From: an uncultured Bacteroidales bacterium
GTDB lineage: Bacteria > Bacteroidota > Bacteroidia > Bacteroidales > Paludibacteraceae
Direction: 5' to 3'
DNA length: 64,000 nt
Assembly: GCA_900317345.1 (NCBI GenBank)
Contig: ONGK01000006.1
Location: 35,020-99,019, forward strand
This document shows, piece by piece, positions 47,693 to 57,831 of the stretch. The stretch's first letter is position 1; every line of letters begins with the position of its first letter. Both the position numbers and the translations under genes were made by a program. The notes beneath the pieces were generated by a model that saw nothing but the letters and a program-made list of their open reading frames with translations, made no database searches and had not been told where the DNA came from.

Positions 47693-50600
47693 ATGGAAAA
47701 TGTAATCATTCGTGCCTTCGAGGCCAAGAAAAAGATTTTTTCTTTAGCGGCAGCGGTCCTAATGAGCGCAACTATGTCTGCACAGAAAGCGCAAGTGTGG
47801 GATCTAGGTGCAGAGCAATTGGACTCTACTAAGTATCAAAACATGCTATCCGTGAGCGAAATCAACTCATGGTATCCCTCATCGGTTACTCCGGGATCTT
47901 CGGGAAATGAAATAGGCGACATCAACGCCTCTGAGGGAGTGAACTTCGGTTTTAATGGTGGTGGCAAGACGAATCACCGTATACGTACCACTAATACCGC
48001 TATCACACGTAAGGATGACAAATCGCTTAAAGATGCCAATAATGTAGTATATACGGGCTATATCTATTCGAACTACTCCTCTACTAATACGGTCTATATC
48101 CAGCAGGAGTATCAAGCGGATGACCAAATTGAGTTCTTTGTTGGTTCTAACGGCAATCCGGCAACATACGAGATTCTAGCCCCGAATAGCAACAAGCAGC
48201 AATTCGCCTATACAAAATCTGCTCAGATAGAGAAGATTACCTATTATGCGGGTGCTACAGGTACGCACCGTATTTATTGCTTGGATGAGAAACTGGTGGT
48301 TGCTCGTATCATTCGTATACCGGCTACATATGTGGCGGTAAGCGGTTCTGTTACTGCTCCGGCGACTATCCCTGCGGGCTACTCGATTCTATTTACAAAT
48401 ATGAAGAATGGTAACGTGGTTGAGGCAAAACCTGCGGAGGGCGCTTATTCAGTACAACTGGCAAAGGGTTATGAGTATAAAGTGAGTCTGAAGGATGCCA
48501 ATGGATTTATTATTAATTCAGCGAATCCTATTCAGATTTCAGACGCTATGACGTATAATGTGTCTATCGAGGCCGTTGAACTGGTTACCGTAAGCGGTGC
48601 GGTTATCGGTCTTCCAACGGAGCAACTCCAGAAAGTGGAAGTCGTATTCTCTCTACCTGCAGGAAAGATCTATGAGCCGGAATTAACAATAGATGCGGCA
48701 AACGCCACTTATTCGGCTGTGTTGGAGAAAAACGTAAAATATGGTATTAAGGCGCTCAATGTGAATGACTACGAGATGGGCTGGGATTCAGTAATGGCTC
48801 CCTCTGATATGACCAACCAAAATATTTCCTTTAGTTTGAAACCGCGCTATGCAGTTACTATCGTTCCAACTGGTGCGTCTTTGGCAGATTTGGCGAATGC
48901 GAAGTTTATCTTCACCCGCTTGGATGACGAATATGTCTATGAGTTCACTGGCACCGATGGTATTGAACTGCGGGACGGTGTTTATACTGTAAAGACCGCG
49001 AATACCGGTGCGTATGTACAGCTGCTGACCGCTAACCTGCGCGTGAATGGCGTAGCTGTCAGCAAGCAGATCGATTTCACTGCTGATATCCATGAGTGGA
49101 TCTTCAACGATGCTGATTTCGTGAATGGCGGTTATTCCAGCACGTCTGAGACATATACGTACAAAACGCTCCAATTCTCCGGATGTAAGAGTCACAATAG
49201 TACGTACCTCTATGCCGGCAATAGTGCAGAGATTAAAGTTCCGGTTAAGGGCAATAGTATTATCACGGTAAACGCTTGTTATGAATATCATTTATATGTA
49301 GGTGATATCGTATTGGGTGACACTACTACCGGTTCTACATCGCAGATAGATGCTTTGACATATAATTATGAAGGAACGGAAGGCTTTGTAACTGTTTCTG
49401 CCACGGGTACATCCTATATCAATAGTATCAGTGTAGAAATAGTGGCAGATTACGTACCGGAAATAACAGTCGGCGAAGGTAAGGATTACGCTACCATCAA
49501 TGATGCATTGGCTGCTGTCTCACGCATGACACGAGAAGCTGGTGAGACGGTCACTATTCTCATCGAACCGGGCAACTACGAAGAGATGCTTCGTATCAAA
49601 CTGGATGATATTATTTTGAAGAATGCATCGGAGACGCCTTCTATCGCTCTGAAAGATGGTGGTGTTAATATTGACGAGAACGCGGTTCGTATCACCTCTT
49701 ATTATGGCCATGGCTACAATTATTACTCTATGGATTCTGAGTATAAGTGGGATGCCCGTACGCTGGCGGTTAATAAGGAAAATGGTTACAACTCCGTTGT
49801 GAATACCGGAGGATCCAGCACGACATATTGGAACTCTACAGTAGTGGTGTATGGTAAGAATTTTAGCGCAGAAAATATCATCTTTGAGAACTCTTACAAC
49901 CAATATATCTCGCAAAAAGAAAGCGAAGATATTGTTGTTCCAACCGAGAAGCCGGCTCGTCCTACCACGGCTGGGGATACCAAAGTGCAAGCTCGTAATT
50001 TCCGTGAGCGTGCCTGCGCACTTGCTTTTGCCAAAGGTAGCGATCGCGGTTATTTAAAAGATTGCCGTATTGTTGGACGACAAGATGCCCTCTACGGAGA
50101 CAACAACGTCAGAGTAGCTATCGACGGTGGTATCCTTAATGGTGCTTGCGATTATATCTTTGGAGGCATGACCCTCGCTGTGAAGGGTGCAGAACTCGCA
50201 ATGTTGGTAACTTCAGACAATAACGACGTGGCATATATTACTGCCTCTAAGACCGATGCAGGGAAACGTGGATATCTCTTCTACGATTGTAGTGTTACTT
50301 CCGCTATTCCTGGAGTAGACATGGTAGATTCTGCATATGCTAAGCCTGGCTATTGGGGCAGACCGTGGGCATCTACGGCAGAAACCGTCTTCTTCCGCAC
50401 GAAAGTGGGCAAAAAGGGAACGGCTTCGCTCATCGTTCCGGAAGGTTGGAACAATGGCCTCGTTTCGACCGGTTCGAACCGCTCGTATGAGTACGGAACC
50501 ATAGAAGAATCCGGCGTGGATCATTCTGCACAACGTGTCAGCTGGGCTACCGTGCTTCAGGCACCGCAATTGCCGGACAATACACCAATAACTTTGTTTG

Positions 50601-50761
50601 AGTTTACGAAAGGTAATGACAACTGGCAACCGCTTGAGGAAGCGCCGGAGGCTATTGACACCGTAGAGACATCCGTACGTGCTATCAAACGCATCGTGAA
50701 CGGACAAGTAGTCATCCTCCGCGACGGAAAAGCGTTTAACGTGCTGGGAGCAGAATTATAG
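47693..50761 (+). CDS. Large secreted pectinesterase (CE8) with probable type IX sorting tail
   Basis: 1022 residues. Signal peptide near 13-31 (KKIFSLAAAVLMSATMSAQ), then about 570 residues of beta-rich modules with repeated segments of the kind YVAVSGSVTAPATIPAGY and LVTVSGAVIGLP. The CE8 helix begins at VGEGKDYATINDALAAV near 600; catalytic blocks are IVGRQDALYGDN, GACDYIFGGMTL and YWGRPWAS. The tail VRAIKRIVNGQVVILRDGKAFNVLGAEL matches the form of short type IX C-terminal signals, suggesting export by the porKLMN machinery coded upstream in the window. The tail call is inference. Confidence 0.9.
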   Translation: MENVIIRAFEAKKKIFSLAAAVLMSATMSAQKAQVWDLGAEQLDSTKYQNMLSVSEINSWYPSSVTPGSSGNEIGDINASEGVNFGFNGGGKTNHRIRTTNTAITRKDDKSLKDANNVVYTGYIYSNYSSTNTVYIQQEYQADDQIEFFVGSNGNPATYEILAPNSNKQQFAYTKSAQIEKITYYAGATGTHRIYCLDEKLVVARIIRIPATYVAVSGSVTAPATIPAGYSILFTNMKNGNVVEAKPAEGAYSVQLAKGYEYKVSLKDANGFIINSANPIQISDAMTYNVSIEAVELVTVSGAVIGLPTEQLQKVEVVFSLPAGKIYEPELTIDAANATYSAVLEKNVKYGIKALNVNDYEMGWDSVMAPSDMTNQNISFSLKPRYAVTIVPTGASLADLANAKFIFTRLDDEYVYEFTGTDGIELRDGVYTVKTANTGAYVQLLTANLRVNGVAVSKQIDFTADIHEWIFNDADFVNGGYSSTSETYTYKTLQFSGCKSHNSTYLYAGNSAEIKVPVKGNSIITVNACYEYHLYVGDIVLGDTTTGSTSQIDALTYNYEGTEGFVTVSATGTSYINSISVEIVADYVPEITVGEGKDYATINDALAAVSRMTREAGETVTILIEPGNYEEMLRIKLDDIILKNASETPSIALKDGGVNIDENAVRITSYYGHGYNYYSMDSEYKWDARTLAVNKENGYNSVVNTGGSSTTYWNSTVVVYGKNFSAENIIFENSYNQYISQKESEDIVVPTEKPARPTTAGDTKVQARNFRERACALAFAKGSDRGYLKDCRIVGRQDALYGDNNVRVAIDGGILNGACDYIFGGMTLAVKGAELAMLVTSDNNDVAYITASKTDAGKRGYLFYDCSVTSAIPGVDMVDSAYAKPGYWGRPWASTAETVFFRTKVGKKGTASLIVPEGWNNGLVSTGSNRSYEYGTIEESGVDHSAQRVSWATVLQAPQLPDNTPITLFEFTKGNDNWQPLEEAPEAIDTVETSVRAIKRIVNGQVVILRDGKAFNVLGAEL

Positions 50762-50796
50762 GCCGATAGCCAACTGTTAACAGACAAAATATATAT

Positions 50797-52461
50797 ATGG
50801 ACTGGTTTAGTAATTTATTCTTCGGAACAGGCATCGCACACTCGATTTTTGTGCTGGCCATAGCGATTGCCGCGGGTATATTCTTGGGCTCGAGATTGAA
50901 GTTCAAGGGTATCACCCTCGGCGTCACATGGATTTTGTTCTGTGCTATCGCCTGTAGTCATTTCGGCATGACGCTGGACCCGCTCGTCGAGTCCTTTGCC
51001 AAAGACCTTGGCCTTATCCTCTTTGTCTATTCGATAGGTCTGCAGGTCGGCCCGAGCTTCTTCTCGTCCTTCGGCAAAGGCGGTTTGCGGCTGAATATGC
51101 TCGCAGCGGGTCTTGTGCTCCTGGGTTGCCTCACGGCGTATATAATACACCTTGCCAGTGGCGTAGATATCGCCACTATGACCGGTGTACTCTTTGGTGC
51201 TGTCACCAATACACCCGGTCTCGGTGCGGCGCAGCAGACTTTCCAGGACTTAACCGGCATGGCGAATCCGAATATCGCATCCGGTTATGCCATGGCATAC
51301 CCGCTCGGCGTAGTGGGAGTGATCTTCGCGCTGCTGCTCATCCGTTGGATATTCCGTATCAAGCTGGATAAGGAGGAAGAGCAGGTCAAGGCGGAGAAAG
51401 GCGAGGAAAGGCAAGTCGAGCATATCGACCTCAAACTGACGAACCCGCAGGTGGAAGGTATCCGTGTGCGTGACTTAACACTGCTCACCCATATCACCAT
51501 TTTGGTTAGTCGCCTTCTGGATAAGGACGGCAATGAGTTCATGCCGGACGCCAACACTATCTTGCATGTGGGCGACCGCGTGCGATTCGTGACCGACTCA
51601 ATCAATGAGCGGACCGTAATGCTGCTCGGTGAACAGGTGGAGGTGAAATGGGACGCAGAGGAGAAAAATGTGCATCTCGTCAGCCAGCATATCGTGGTTA
51701 CCAAACCGAAGATTAACGGCAAGAAAATCAGTGATCTCAAGGTGCGTGAGGCGTTTAATATCACGATTACTCGCATCCGTCGTGCCGGTATTGAACTGTT
51801 GGCTACGCCCGATCTCATTCTTCAGTTGGGTGACCGTCTGACGGTGGTTGGCGAGGCGGAGGCCGTGAGCAAGATAGCCAGCGCATTTGGTAACTCTGCG
51901 AAGAAACTCGATGCGCCGAACCTGGCATCTCTCTTCTTTGGTATCCTCTTGGGCGTAATCCTCGGCTCATTGCCTTTGGCGTTGCCGGGATTGTCGCAGC
52001 CCTTCAAACTTGGCTTGGCGGGTGGTTCGCTCATCGTCGCAATTCTTATTGGCGCATTTGGCACTCGGTATCGTCTGGTGACATATACCACTACTTCTGC
52101 CAACCTTATGATTCGCGAGATAGGTATATCGCTCTTCCTCGCTGCGGTTGGATTTGGAGCCGGAAAGACGTTCATCCCCACGCTCGTTGGAGGCGGATAT
52201 GTCTGGATCGGCTATGGTGTGCTCATCACATTGATACCGGTGCTTATCATCGGTGTCATAGGGCGGCAGTGTCTCAAACTGGACTACTTCACGCTTATGG
52301 GATTGCTTACCGGTTCCATGACCAACCCGCCGGCATTGGCGTATGCTACGAGCCAGAGTTCTGCGAATGACCGTGCAGCGGTGGCGTACTCAACCGTCTA
52401 TCCGCTCACGATGTTCCTACGCGTGCTCACAGGGCAATTGATGATTTTGCTATTCCTGTGA
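50797..52461 (+). CDS. AspT/YidE-family transporter with two RCK_C domains
   Basis: 554 residues. Two membrane blocks of the AspT/YidE (AAEx) repeat lie at about 10-190 and 385-554, with signatures FVYSIGLQVGPSFF and FGAVTNTPGLGAAQQTF in the first and GSMTNPPALAYATSQS in the second. Between them are two RCK_C/TrkA_C ligand-binding domains (about 210-375: ILHVGDRVRFV and LILQLGDRLTVVG). Known relatives exchange aspartate and alanine or carry dicarboxylates; substrate unknown here. It starts 35 bp after the pectinesterase, and its stop overlaps the next start (GTGA). Confidence 0.88.
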   Translation: MDWFSNLFFGTGIAHSIFVLAIAIAAGIFLGSRLKFKGITLGVTWILFCAIACSHFGMTLDPLVESFAKDLGLILFVYSIGLQVGPSFFSSFGKGGLRLNMLAAGLVLLGCLTAYIIHLASGVDIATMTGVLFGAVTNTPGLGAAQQTFQDLTGMANPNIASGYAMAYPLGVVGVIFALLLIRWIFRIKLDKEEEQVKAEKGEERQVEHIDLKLTNPQVEGIRVRDLTLLTHITILVSRLLDKDGNEFMPDANTILHVGDRVRFVTDSINERTVMLLGEQVEVKWDAEEKNVHLVSQHIVVTKPKINGKKISDLKVREAFNITITRIRRAGIELLATPDLILQLGDRLTVVGEAEAVSKIASAFGNSAKKLDAPNLASLFFGILLGVILGSLPLALPGLSQPFKLGLAGGSLIVAILIGAFGTRYRLVTYTTTSANLMIREIGISLFLAAVGFGAGKTFIPTLVGGGYVWIGYGVLITLIPVLIIGVIGRQCLKLDYFTLMGLLTGSMTNPPALAYATSQSSANDRAAVAYSTVYPLTMFLRVLTGQLMILLFL

Positions 52462-53780
52462 CGAGCACGAATAAGGAAATATTGCGCCTTGCTATTCCCA
52501 GTATTCTGGCGAATATCACCATACCGCTGGTAGGAATAGTGGATACCGCGATTGTCGGCCATCTGAGTGATGCTGCGGCTATCGGAGGTATCGCCATCGG
52601 TACAATGCTCTTTGATTTGTTGTATTGGAACTTCGGCTTCCTGCGTGTCGGTACTTCCGGCCTCACGGCACAGGCTTACGGTCGGAATGAGTCTATAGAT
52701 GGACATCCGTCCGGAGTGCCCGGTGAGTGCCGGAAAATACTGACGCAGAGTTTGACAATAGCCCTCTTGGCGGCATTCTTTCTATGGGCCATCCAGTGGC
52801 TGTTTGTCACAGCGGTGCTGGCTGTTGTGCCTTGCTCAGCAGCGGTGGCGGATGTGGCGCGGCAGTATTTCTTTGTACGTATTTGGGCGGCACCGGCCAC
52901 GTTGATGCTCTTTGCGATGAAAGGCTGGTTCATCGGCATGCAGGATACCAAAAATCCTATGGCCGTGGATATACTGGTTAATGTGGTGAATATGGTTGCC
53001 AGTTATATGCTCGCCGTCCATACTCCGCTCGGAGTTGTGGGTGTTGCGCACGGTACGCTCATAGCGCAATATAGCGGCCTTCTGCTGGCAATAGCTATCA
53101 TGGCCTTCCGGTATGGGATTGTGCATGTAAGCCTCCGTGAGATAAAAGCGGCTATGAAATGGCAGGAGTTGCGCCGGATGATGTCTCTCAACGGCAATCT
53201 CTTTGTCCGCTCGCTCTGTTTCATGGTGGTGTATGTCGGATTCACTTCGCTGGCGAGCACATACGGAGATACAGAACTGGCAGTGAGCAGTGTGCTCATG
53301 AAGTTGTTTATGTTCTTTTCCTTCTTTCTGGATGGTTTCGCTTACGCTGGAGAAGCACTGGTTGGCAAAGCCTTTGGGGAGGGGAAGCGGAACTTAAAAG
53401 AAATCATCCGTCTGCTCTTCAACTGGAGCATCGCTATGGGTTTGTTTTTCACGGCCGTGTATGCGCTGTGGGGCAAGGAGTGTATCGCATTGATGACGGA
53501 CAATACGGATGTGCTGTGCGCAGCAAACAGATATATGGGATGGCTCATTGCGATGCCTATTGTGAGTGCCTTGGCGTTCATGTGGGATGGAATCTATGTG
53601 GGCGCAACGGCTGGAGTTCCGATTCGTAATTCGATGATATGGGCCGCTGTGGGCTTCGTGGTGCTGTATGCCGCTACGTACCATAGCTTGGGCGCGCAAG
53701 CCCTGTATATTGCTTATTTTGCGCATTTGGTTGCGCGAGTGATTTATTTGTCGCTAAAATGGAAAAGTTTATTTGTATAA
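52458..53780 (+). CDS. MATE family efflux transporter (DinF-like)
   Basis: 440 residues, 12 membrane helices, starting at a GTG that overlaps the previous stop. LAIPSILANITIPLVGIVDTAIVGHL is the typical MATE opening, and SGLTAQAYG follows. FAYAGEALVGKAFGEGKR begins the second half. Such pumps export drugs or metabolites in exchange for sodium or protons. A polysaccharide flippase is less likely by pattern. Its last 22 bp overlap the RND adaptor gene, so the two are made together. Confidence 0.9.
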   Translation: MTSTNKEILRLAIPSILANITIPLVGIVDTAIVGHLSDAAAIGGIAIGTMLFDLLYWNFGFLRVGTSGLTAQAYGRNESIDGHPSGVPGECRKILTQSLTIALLAAFFLWAIQWLFVTAVLAVVPCSAAVADVARQYFFVRIWAAPATLMLFAMKGWFIGMQDTKNPMAVDILVNVVNMVASYMLAVHTPLGVVGVAHGTLIAQYSGLLLAIAIMAFRYGIVHVSLREIKAAMKWQELRRMMSLNGNLFVRSLCFMVVYVGFTSLASTYGDTELAVSSVLMKLFMFFSFFLDGFAYAGEALVGKAFGEGKRNLKEIIRLLFNWSIAMGLFFTAVYALWGKECIALMTDNTDVLCAANRYMGWLIAMPIVSALAFMWDGIYVGATAGVPIRNSMIWAAVGFVVLYAATYHSLGAQALYIAYFAHLVARVIYLSLKWKSLFV

Positions 53781-54763
53781 TGGCCCTGGCTGTATGTCTG
53801 ACGGCATGTGGACAGGTGGAGAGAAAGCAGCCTGAGTATTCTGCTATCTCTGTGCGTACGATGACGGTCGCTCCGGAGAGCGGCGTCGCTGTATCGCGGT
53901 ATGTGGGTACGGTGGAACCGGCTAACGAAACACCGCTGAGTTTGCAAACAGCAGGAAGGGTGGTTGCCATCGAAGTGAAGAACGGTCAGCGGGTACGCAA
54001 AGGGCAGACCATCTTGCAGATTGACAGTACGCAGGCAAAGAATGCTTTTGAGACAGCAGAAGCGTCGTTGAAGCAGGCTCAAGACGGCTATGACCGTGTG
54101 AGCAAGGTGCACGGAAAAGGAGTGGTCTCCGATCAGAAGATGGTGGAGGTCGAGAGCCAATACGCGCAGGCAAAATCGCTCTATGCGGCGGCTAAGAAAC
54201 ACCTGGACGAGTGCACGCTCGTCGCTCCGTGTGATGGCGTGGTAAGCGATTTGAAAGTATCGAAAGGACAGAATATCGTTCCGGATGCAACGCTCTGCAA
54301 ACTGCTCGATGTATCGGGTTTCCGCGTGCGCTTTACGGTCCCTGAAGCGGAGATAGGGCGATTGCGGGAGCGTGGTGAGATAGAGTGTCCGGCGCTGGAT
54401 ACTATTCTGCCTGTTGTCATTACGGAGAAAAGTGTATCGGCCAATGCCTTAACCCACACCTATGATGCCATCGCCCGAATTGATGGCGGTAGAGATATCC
54501 TCCGTGCCGGCATGGTGGCGGTGGTGCGGTTGAAAAGCAGCAGCGCTGAGGCAATTGTTATTCCGGCCAAGTGCGTGCTCCTTAAGCCCGAAGGGCCTAC
54601 CGTCTGGGTTAAGCAAAATGATCAAGCCGTGCGGCGTGCTATCACCGTCGGAGGATATGGAGTGGATGGCATACAAGTGCTGGACGGCCTGCAGGCAGGT
54701 GATATCGTGATCACAGATGGATATCAGAAGTTATACGAAGGTTGTAAGATTGTTGAAGAGTGA
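53759..54763 (+). CDS. RND efflux periplasmic adaptor lipoprotein
   Basis: 334 residues of the HlyD/AcrA membrane-fusion family. Lipoprotein signal MEKFICIMALAVCLTAC (lipobox), then SRYVGTVEPANETPLSLQTAGRVVAIEVKNGQRVRKGQTI (lipoyl half, two blocks), a helical hairpin (EASLKQAQDGYDRVSKVHG), and LVAPCDGVVSDLKVSKGQNI (second lipoyl half), then beta-barrel and membrane-proximal parts. It joins the inner-membrane pump to an outer-membrane channel. No TolC-like gene is next to it. Confidence 0.93.
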   Translation: MEKFICIMALAVCLTACGQVERKQPEYSAISVRTMTVAPESGVAVSRYVGTVEPANETPLSLQTAGRVVAIEVKNGQRVRKGQTILQIDSTQAKNAFETAEASLKQAQDGYDRVSKVHGKGVVSDQKMVEVESQYAQAKSLYAAAKKHLDECTLVAPCDGVVSDLKVSKGQNIVPDATLCKLLDVSGFRVRFTVPEAEIGRLRERGEIECPALDTILPVVITEKSVSANALTHTYDAIARIDGGRDILRAGMVAVVRLKSSSAEAIVIPAKCVLLKPEGPTVWVKQNDQAVRRAITVGGYGVDGIQVLDGLQAGDIVITDGYQKLYEGCKIVEE

Positions 54764-57700
54764 AAACAAGTAAACACATAGAAGCGGCAATGCGGCATCA
54801 TGGACTGGTGATGGCGCTGTTCCTCATCTTGACCTTGTTCGGCATCTATTCTTTGCCGAAAATGAACAAGGATGAGTTTCCTCAGTTTACCATTCGCCAA
54901 GCCCTGGTTGTAGCTCTCTATCCGGGCGCTACGGCAAGTGAGGTCGAGCAACAGGTGACGATGCCGCTGGAGGATTATATCAACTCGTTCGAAGCGGTTG
55001 ATAAGTCGCTTACATTTAGCAACAGCCAGGATGGATTCTCCTATGTCTATGTCATGCTGCGTATGCATAGTGTGGAGAGCGAGAAAGCCTGGAATAAGAT
55101 TCGTGCCGGTTTGCCCGTCCTTCAGAAGACACAGCTGCCGGCAGGAGTGCTCCAAACGGTTCTCATTGATGATTTCGGCAGCACTTCGTCTCTCCTCATA
55201 GCCGTGGAGAGTGCGGAGCGAAGCCCACGTGAACTGGAGTTGTACGCCAAGCAGATTTGCTCCACGCTGCGGACCATACCGGAGATGGGCAAACTCCGTA
55301 TCATGGGTCAGCAGACCGAGGAGATTGCTATCACCATCGATCCGGAGCGCCTGTCTGCGTATAGTATCAACCCCTCGGCCCTCGAGGCACAGCTGGCCTT
55401 GCAGGGATTGAGAACGCTCGGCGGTACCAATGATGCAAGTGGCGCACTGCAGGTCGTTATTCCCTATCAATCGGAGTATGAGATTCAGGAGCAGGTCGTA
55501 TGGTCCGACCCTGTGACAAGGGCTACCGTACGTCTCAAAGACATAGCTACGGTTGAGCGCCGTTACCAGAAGCCGAAGCAGTATGTCGAGTTTGATGGCG
55601 CGTCATGTCTCATCCTCAATATGGAGATGATGCCGGGCAATAATATCGTCGCGTTCGGCCAAGAGGTGGATAAGCAATTGGCGCAAGCTGCTACTATGCT
55701 GCCGCCGGATATCAAGTTCCATCGAATCACAGACCAGCCCAAAGTGGTGAAGGATTCGGTCTTCTCCTTCTTGAGGGATATCCTCATTTCTATCCTCGTG
55801 GTGATTGCCGTCATGCTGATTCTCTTCCCACTTCGCACGGCCTTGGTGGCTGCAACGGGATTGCCCGTCTGCACGGCTATATGCCTCGGATTGATGTATG
55901 TTACGGGTATAGAACTGAATACCGTCACACTCGCAGCGCTTATTTTCGTGCTCGGTATGATTGTGGACGACTCCGTCATCGTCATTGATGGCTATACAAA
56001 CCAACTGGCGCGTCGCCACTCACGTTGGTACTCTGCTGTGATCAGCACCAGTCTGTTGTTCGTGCCGATGTCATTGGCCACGATGGCTATTTGCGGTATG
56101 TTCTTCCCCATGACGCGTATCATTACGGGTCCGCTGGGTGAGTTCGTCCAGCTCTTCCCATGGGCGGTTCTCTTTGCGCTTGTGGCAAGTATCTTCTATG
56201 CTACATGGGTTACACCATACTTGTCGTATTATTTCATCCGAAATCGCAAGGACGATGAACTGACGCTCTTTGAGCGTGCGCAGAATAAGTTCTTCACGTG
56301 GTTGCAAGATGGCTATAAACGTATCTTACAGCGTTGCTTTGATAAGCCTGTGATAGTATGGTGCATGCTGGCTGGAGCGTTGAGTATAGGTATTTTCTTG
56401 CTCTCCAGGCTTAATCTGCAATTGCTGCCGAAAGCGGAGCGGGAATTCTTTGCCGTGGAGATTCATCTGCGCGATGGTGCTCCGCTCGAGGAGAGTGCGG
56501 CTGTTGCTGATTCGCTGGCTACTATCCTGAAGGCCGATCCGAATGTGACGAGTGTTACTGCGTTTATTGGTCAATCTTCGCCCCGTTTCCATGCCGCGTA
56601 CACGCCGCAGACTCCGGCTGCCAACTATGCGCAGTTAATCGTGAATACCAAGTCGAGTAAGGCAACAACACAGGTCATCCGCGAATATAGCCGCCGCTAC
56701 GAGAACTATTTCCCGAACGCCTATGCGCGTTTCAAACAGCTGGATTATCAATCGGCGAAGAATCCGATTGAGATTCGCGTGAAGGGCGAGGACTGGGAGC
56801 GGATGGCGCCGATAGCCGATAGTATCTTCCGTTATATGGTCAAGCAGCCGGAACTGCAGTGGGTACATTGCGATTTCAATAATATGGAGGCTTCCACGCG
56901 TATCGTCCTTAAACCCGATGAGGCAACGCGTCTCGGTATCACGCAGGCCATGCTATCCTTGTATTTGCGTCAAGCTACGCAAGGTGCAACGGTCACAACG
57001 CTTTATGAAGGCTCCTACGCCGTGCCGGTGGTCCTCTATACGGCGGGAGTGGATATGATGAAACCAGACGAGTTGGGGGCTATCCAGATACCAACGGCTA
57101 TTCCGGGCACTTGGGTTCCCTTACGTCAAGTAGCCACCATCGAACCGGAATGGCACCATACAAGTCTCGAGCGCCGCAATGCCGTACGCACAATAACCGT
57201 CGGTTCGGATTTGCGCGGGACAACCAGCCAGGTGTCTGCGGAGCGAAAGATACGTAAATGGATTGACGCGAACATCACCGACCTGCCCGAAGGCGTGTCT
57301 ATCGTGTATGGCGGTTTGACGGAGGTGAACGGACTTATTCTGCCGCAGATATTCTGGTCTATCATAGCAGCCTTGGCGGTTATGTTAGTGTTGCTGCTTT
57401 ATCATTTCGGTAAGGTCGGCCTGGCGTTGCTCACGCTTTCCAGTGCCGTGCTTTGCGTCTTTGGTGCTATGCTGGGCCTCTGGATTTTCCAGCTGGATAT
57501 CTCCATCACAGCCGTCTTGGGTGTGGTCAGCCTGATTGGTATCATCGTGCGTAATGCCATTATGATGTATGAGTACGCCGAGGATAGCCGCAAATACAAG
57601 CATATGAACTATCGCGAGGCAGCGTTCCATGCCGGTTTACGAAGAATGCGTCCGGTCTTCCTGACCAGCGCTACCACTGCGCTGGGCGTGCTGCCGATGA

Positions 57701-57831
57701 TCATTGCTGCCACCAGCCTCTGGATGCCGATGGGTGTTGTCATCTGTTTCGGTACCATTTTCACGTTGCCGTTGACGGTGACAATCTTGCCGGTGGTATA
57801 CTGGAAGGTATATGCCCATAAGGATATTTGA
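54760..57831 (+). CDS. RND efflux permease
   Basis: 1023 residues starting at a GTG overlapping the adaptor stop. It has the 12-helix RND layout: helix 1 (LVMALFLILTLFGIYSLPKM), a large periplasmic loop with VALYPGATASEVEQQV, helices 2-6 with GMIVDDSVIVIDG holding the proton-relay Asp pair, a second loop (LAATILK-type, HLRDGAPLEE), and helices 8-12 with GVVSLIGIIVRNAIMMYEYAED. In sequence it is nearer to the hydrophobe/amphiphile export group than to metal pumps. Operon mate of the adaptor. Confidence 0.94.
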   Translation: MKTSKHIEAAMRHHGLVMALFLILTLFGIYSLPKMNKDEFPQFTIRQALVVALYPGATASEVEQQVTMPLEDYINSFEAVDKSLTFSNSQDGFSYVYVMLRMHSVESEKAWNKIRAGLPVLQKTQLPAGVLQTVLIDDFGSTSSLLIAVESAERSPRELELYAKQICSTLRTIPEMGKLRIMGQQTEEIAITIDPERLSAYSINPSALEAQLALQGLRTLGGTNDASGALQVVIPYQSEYEIQEQVVWSDPVTRATVRLKDIATVERRYQKPKQYVEFDGASCLILNMEMMPGNNIVAFGQEVDKQLAQAATMLPPDIKFHRITDQPKVVKDSVFSFLRDILISILVVIAVMLILFPLRTALVAATGLPVCTAICLGLMYVTGIELNTVTLAALIFVLGMIVDDSVIVIDGYTNQLARRHSRWYSAVISTSLLFVPMSLATMAICGMFFPMTRIITGPLGEFVQLFPWAVLFALVASIFYATWVTPYLSYYFIRNRKDDELTLFERAQNKFFTWLQDGYKRILQRCFDKPVIVWCMLAGALSIGIFLLSRLNLQLLPKAEREFFAVEIHLRDGAPLEESAAVADSLATILKADPNVTSVTAFIGQSSPRFHAAYTPQTPAANYAQLIVNTKSSKATTQVIREYSRRYENYFPNAYARFKQLDYQSAKNPIEIRVKGEDWERMAPIADSIFRYMVKQPELQWVHCDFNNMEASTRIVLKPDEATRLGITQAMLSLYLRQATQGATVTTLYEGSYAVPVVLYTAGVDMMKPDELGAIQIPTAIPGTWVPLRQVATIEPEWHHTSLERRNAVRTITVGSDLRGTTSQVSAERKIRKWIDANITDLPEGVSIVYGGLTEVNGLILPQIFWSIIAALAVMLVLLLYHFGKVGLALLTLSSAVLCVFGAMLGLWIFQLDISITAVLGVVSLIGIIVRNAIMMYEYAEDSRKYKHMNYREAAFHAGLRRMRPVFLTSATTALGVLPMIIAATSLWMPMGVVICFGTIFTLPLTVTILPVVYWKVYAHKDI

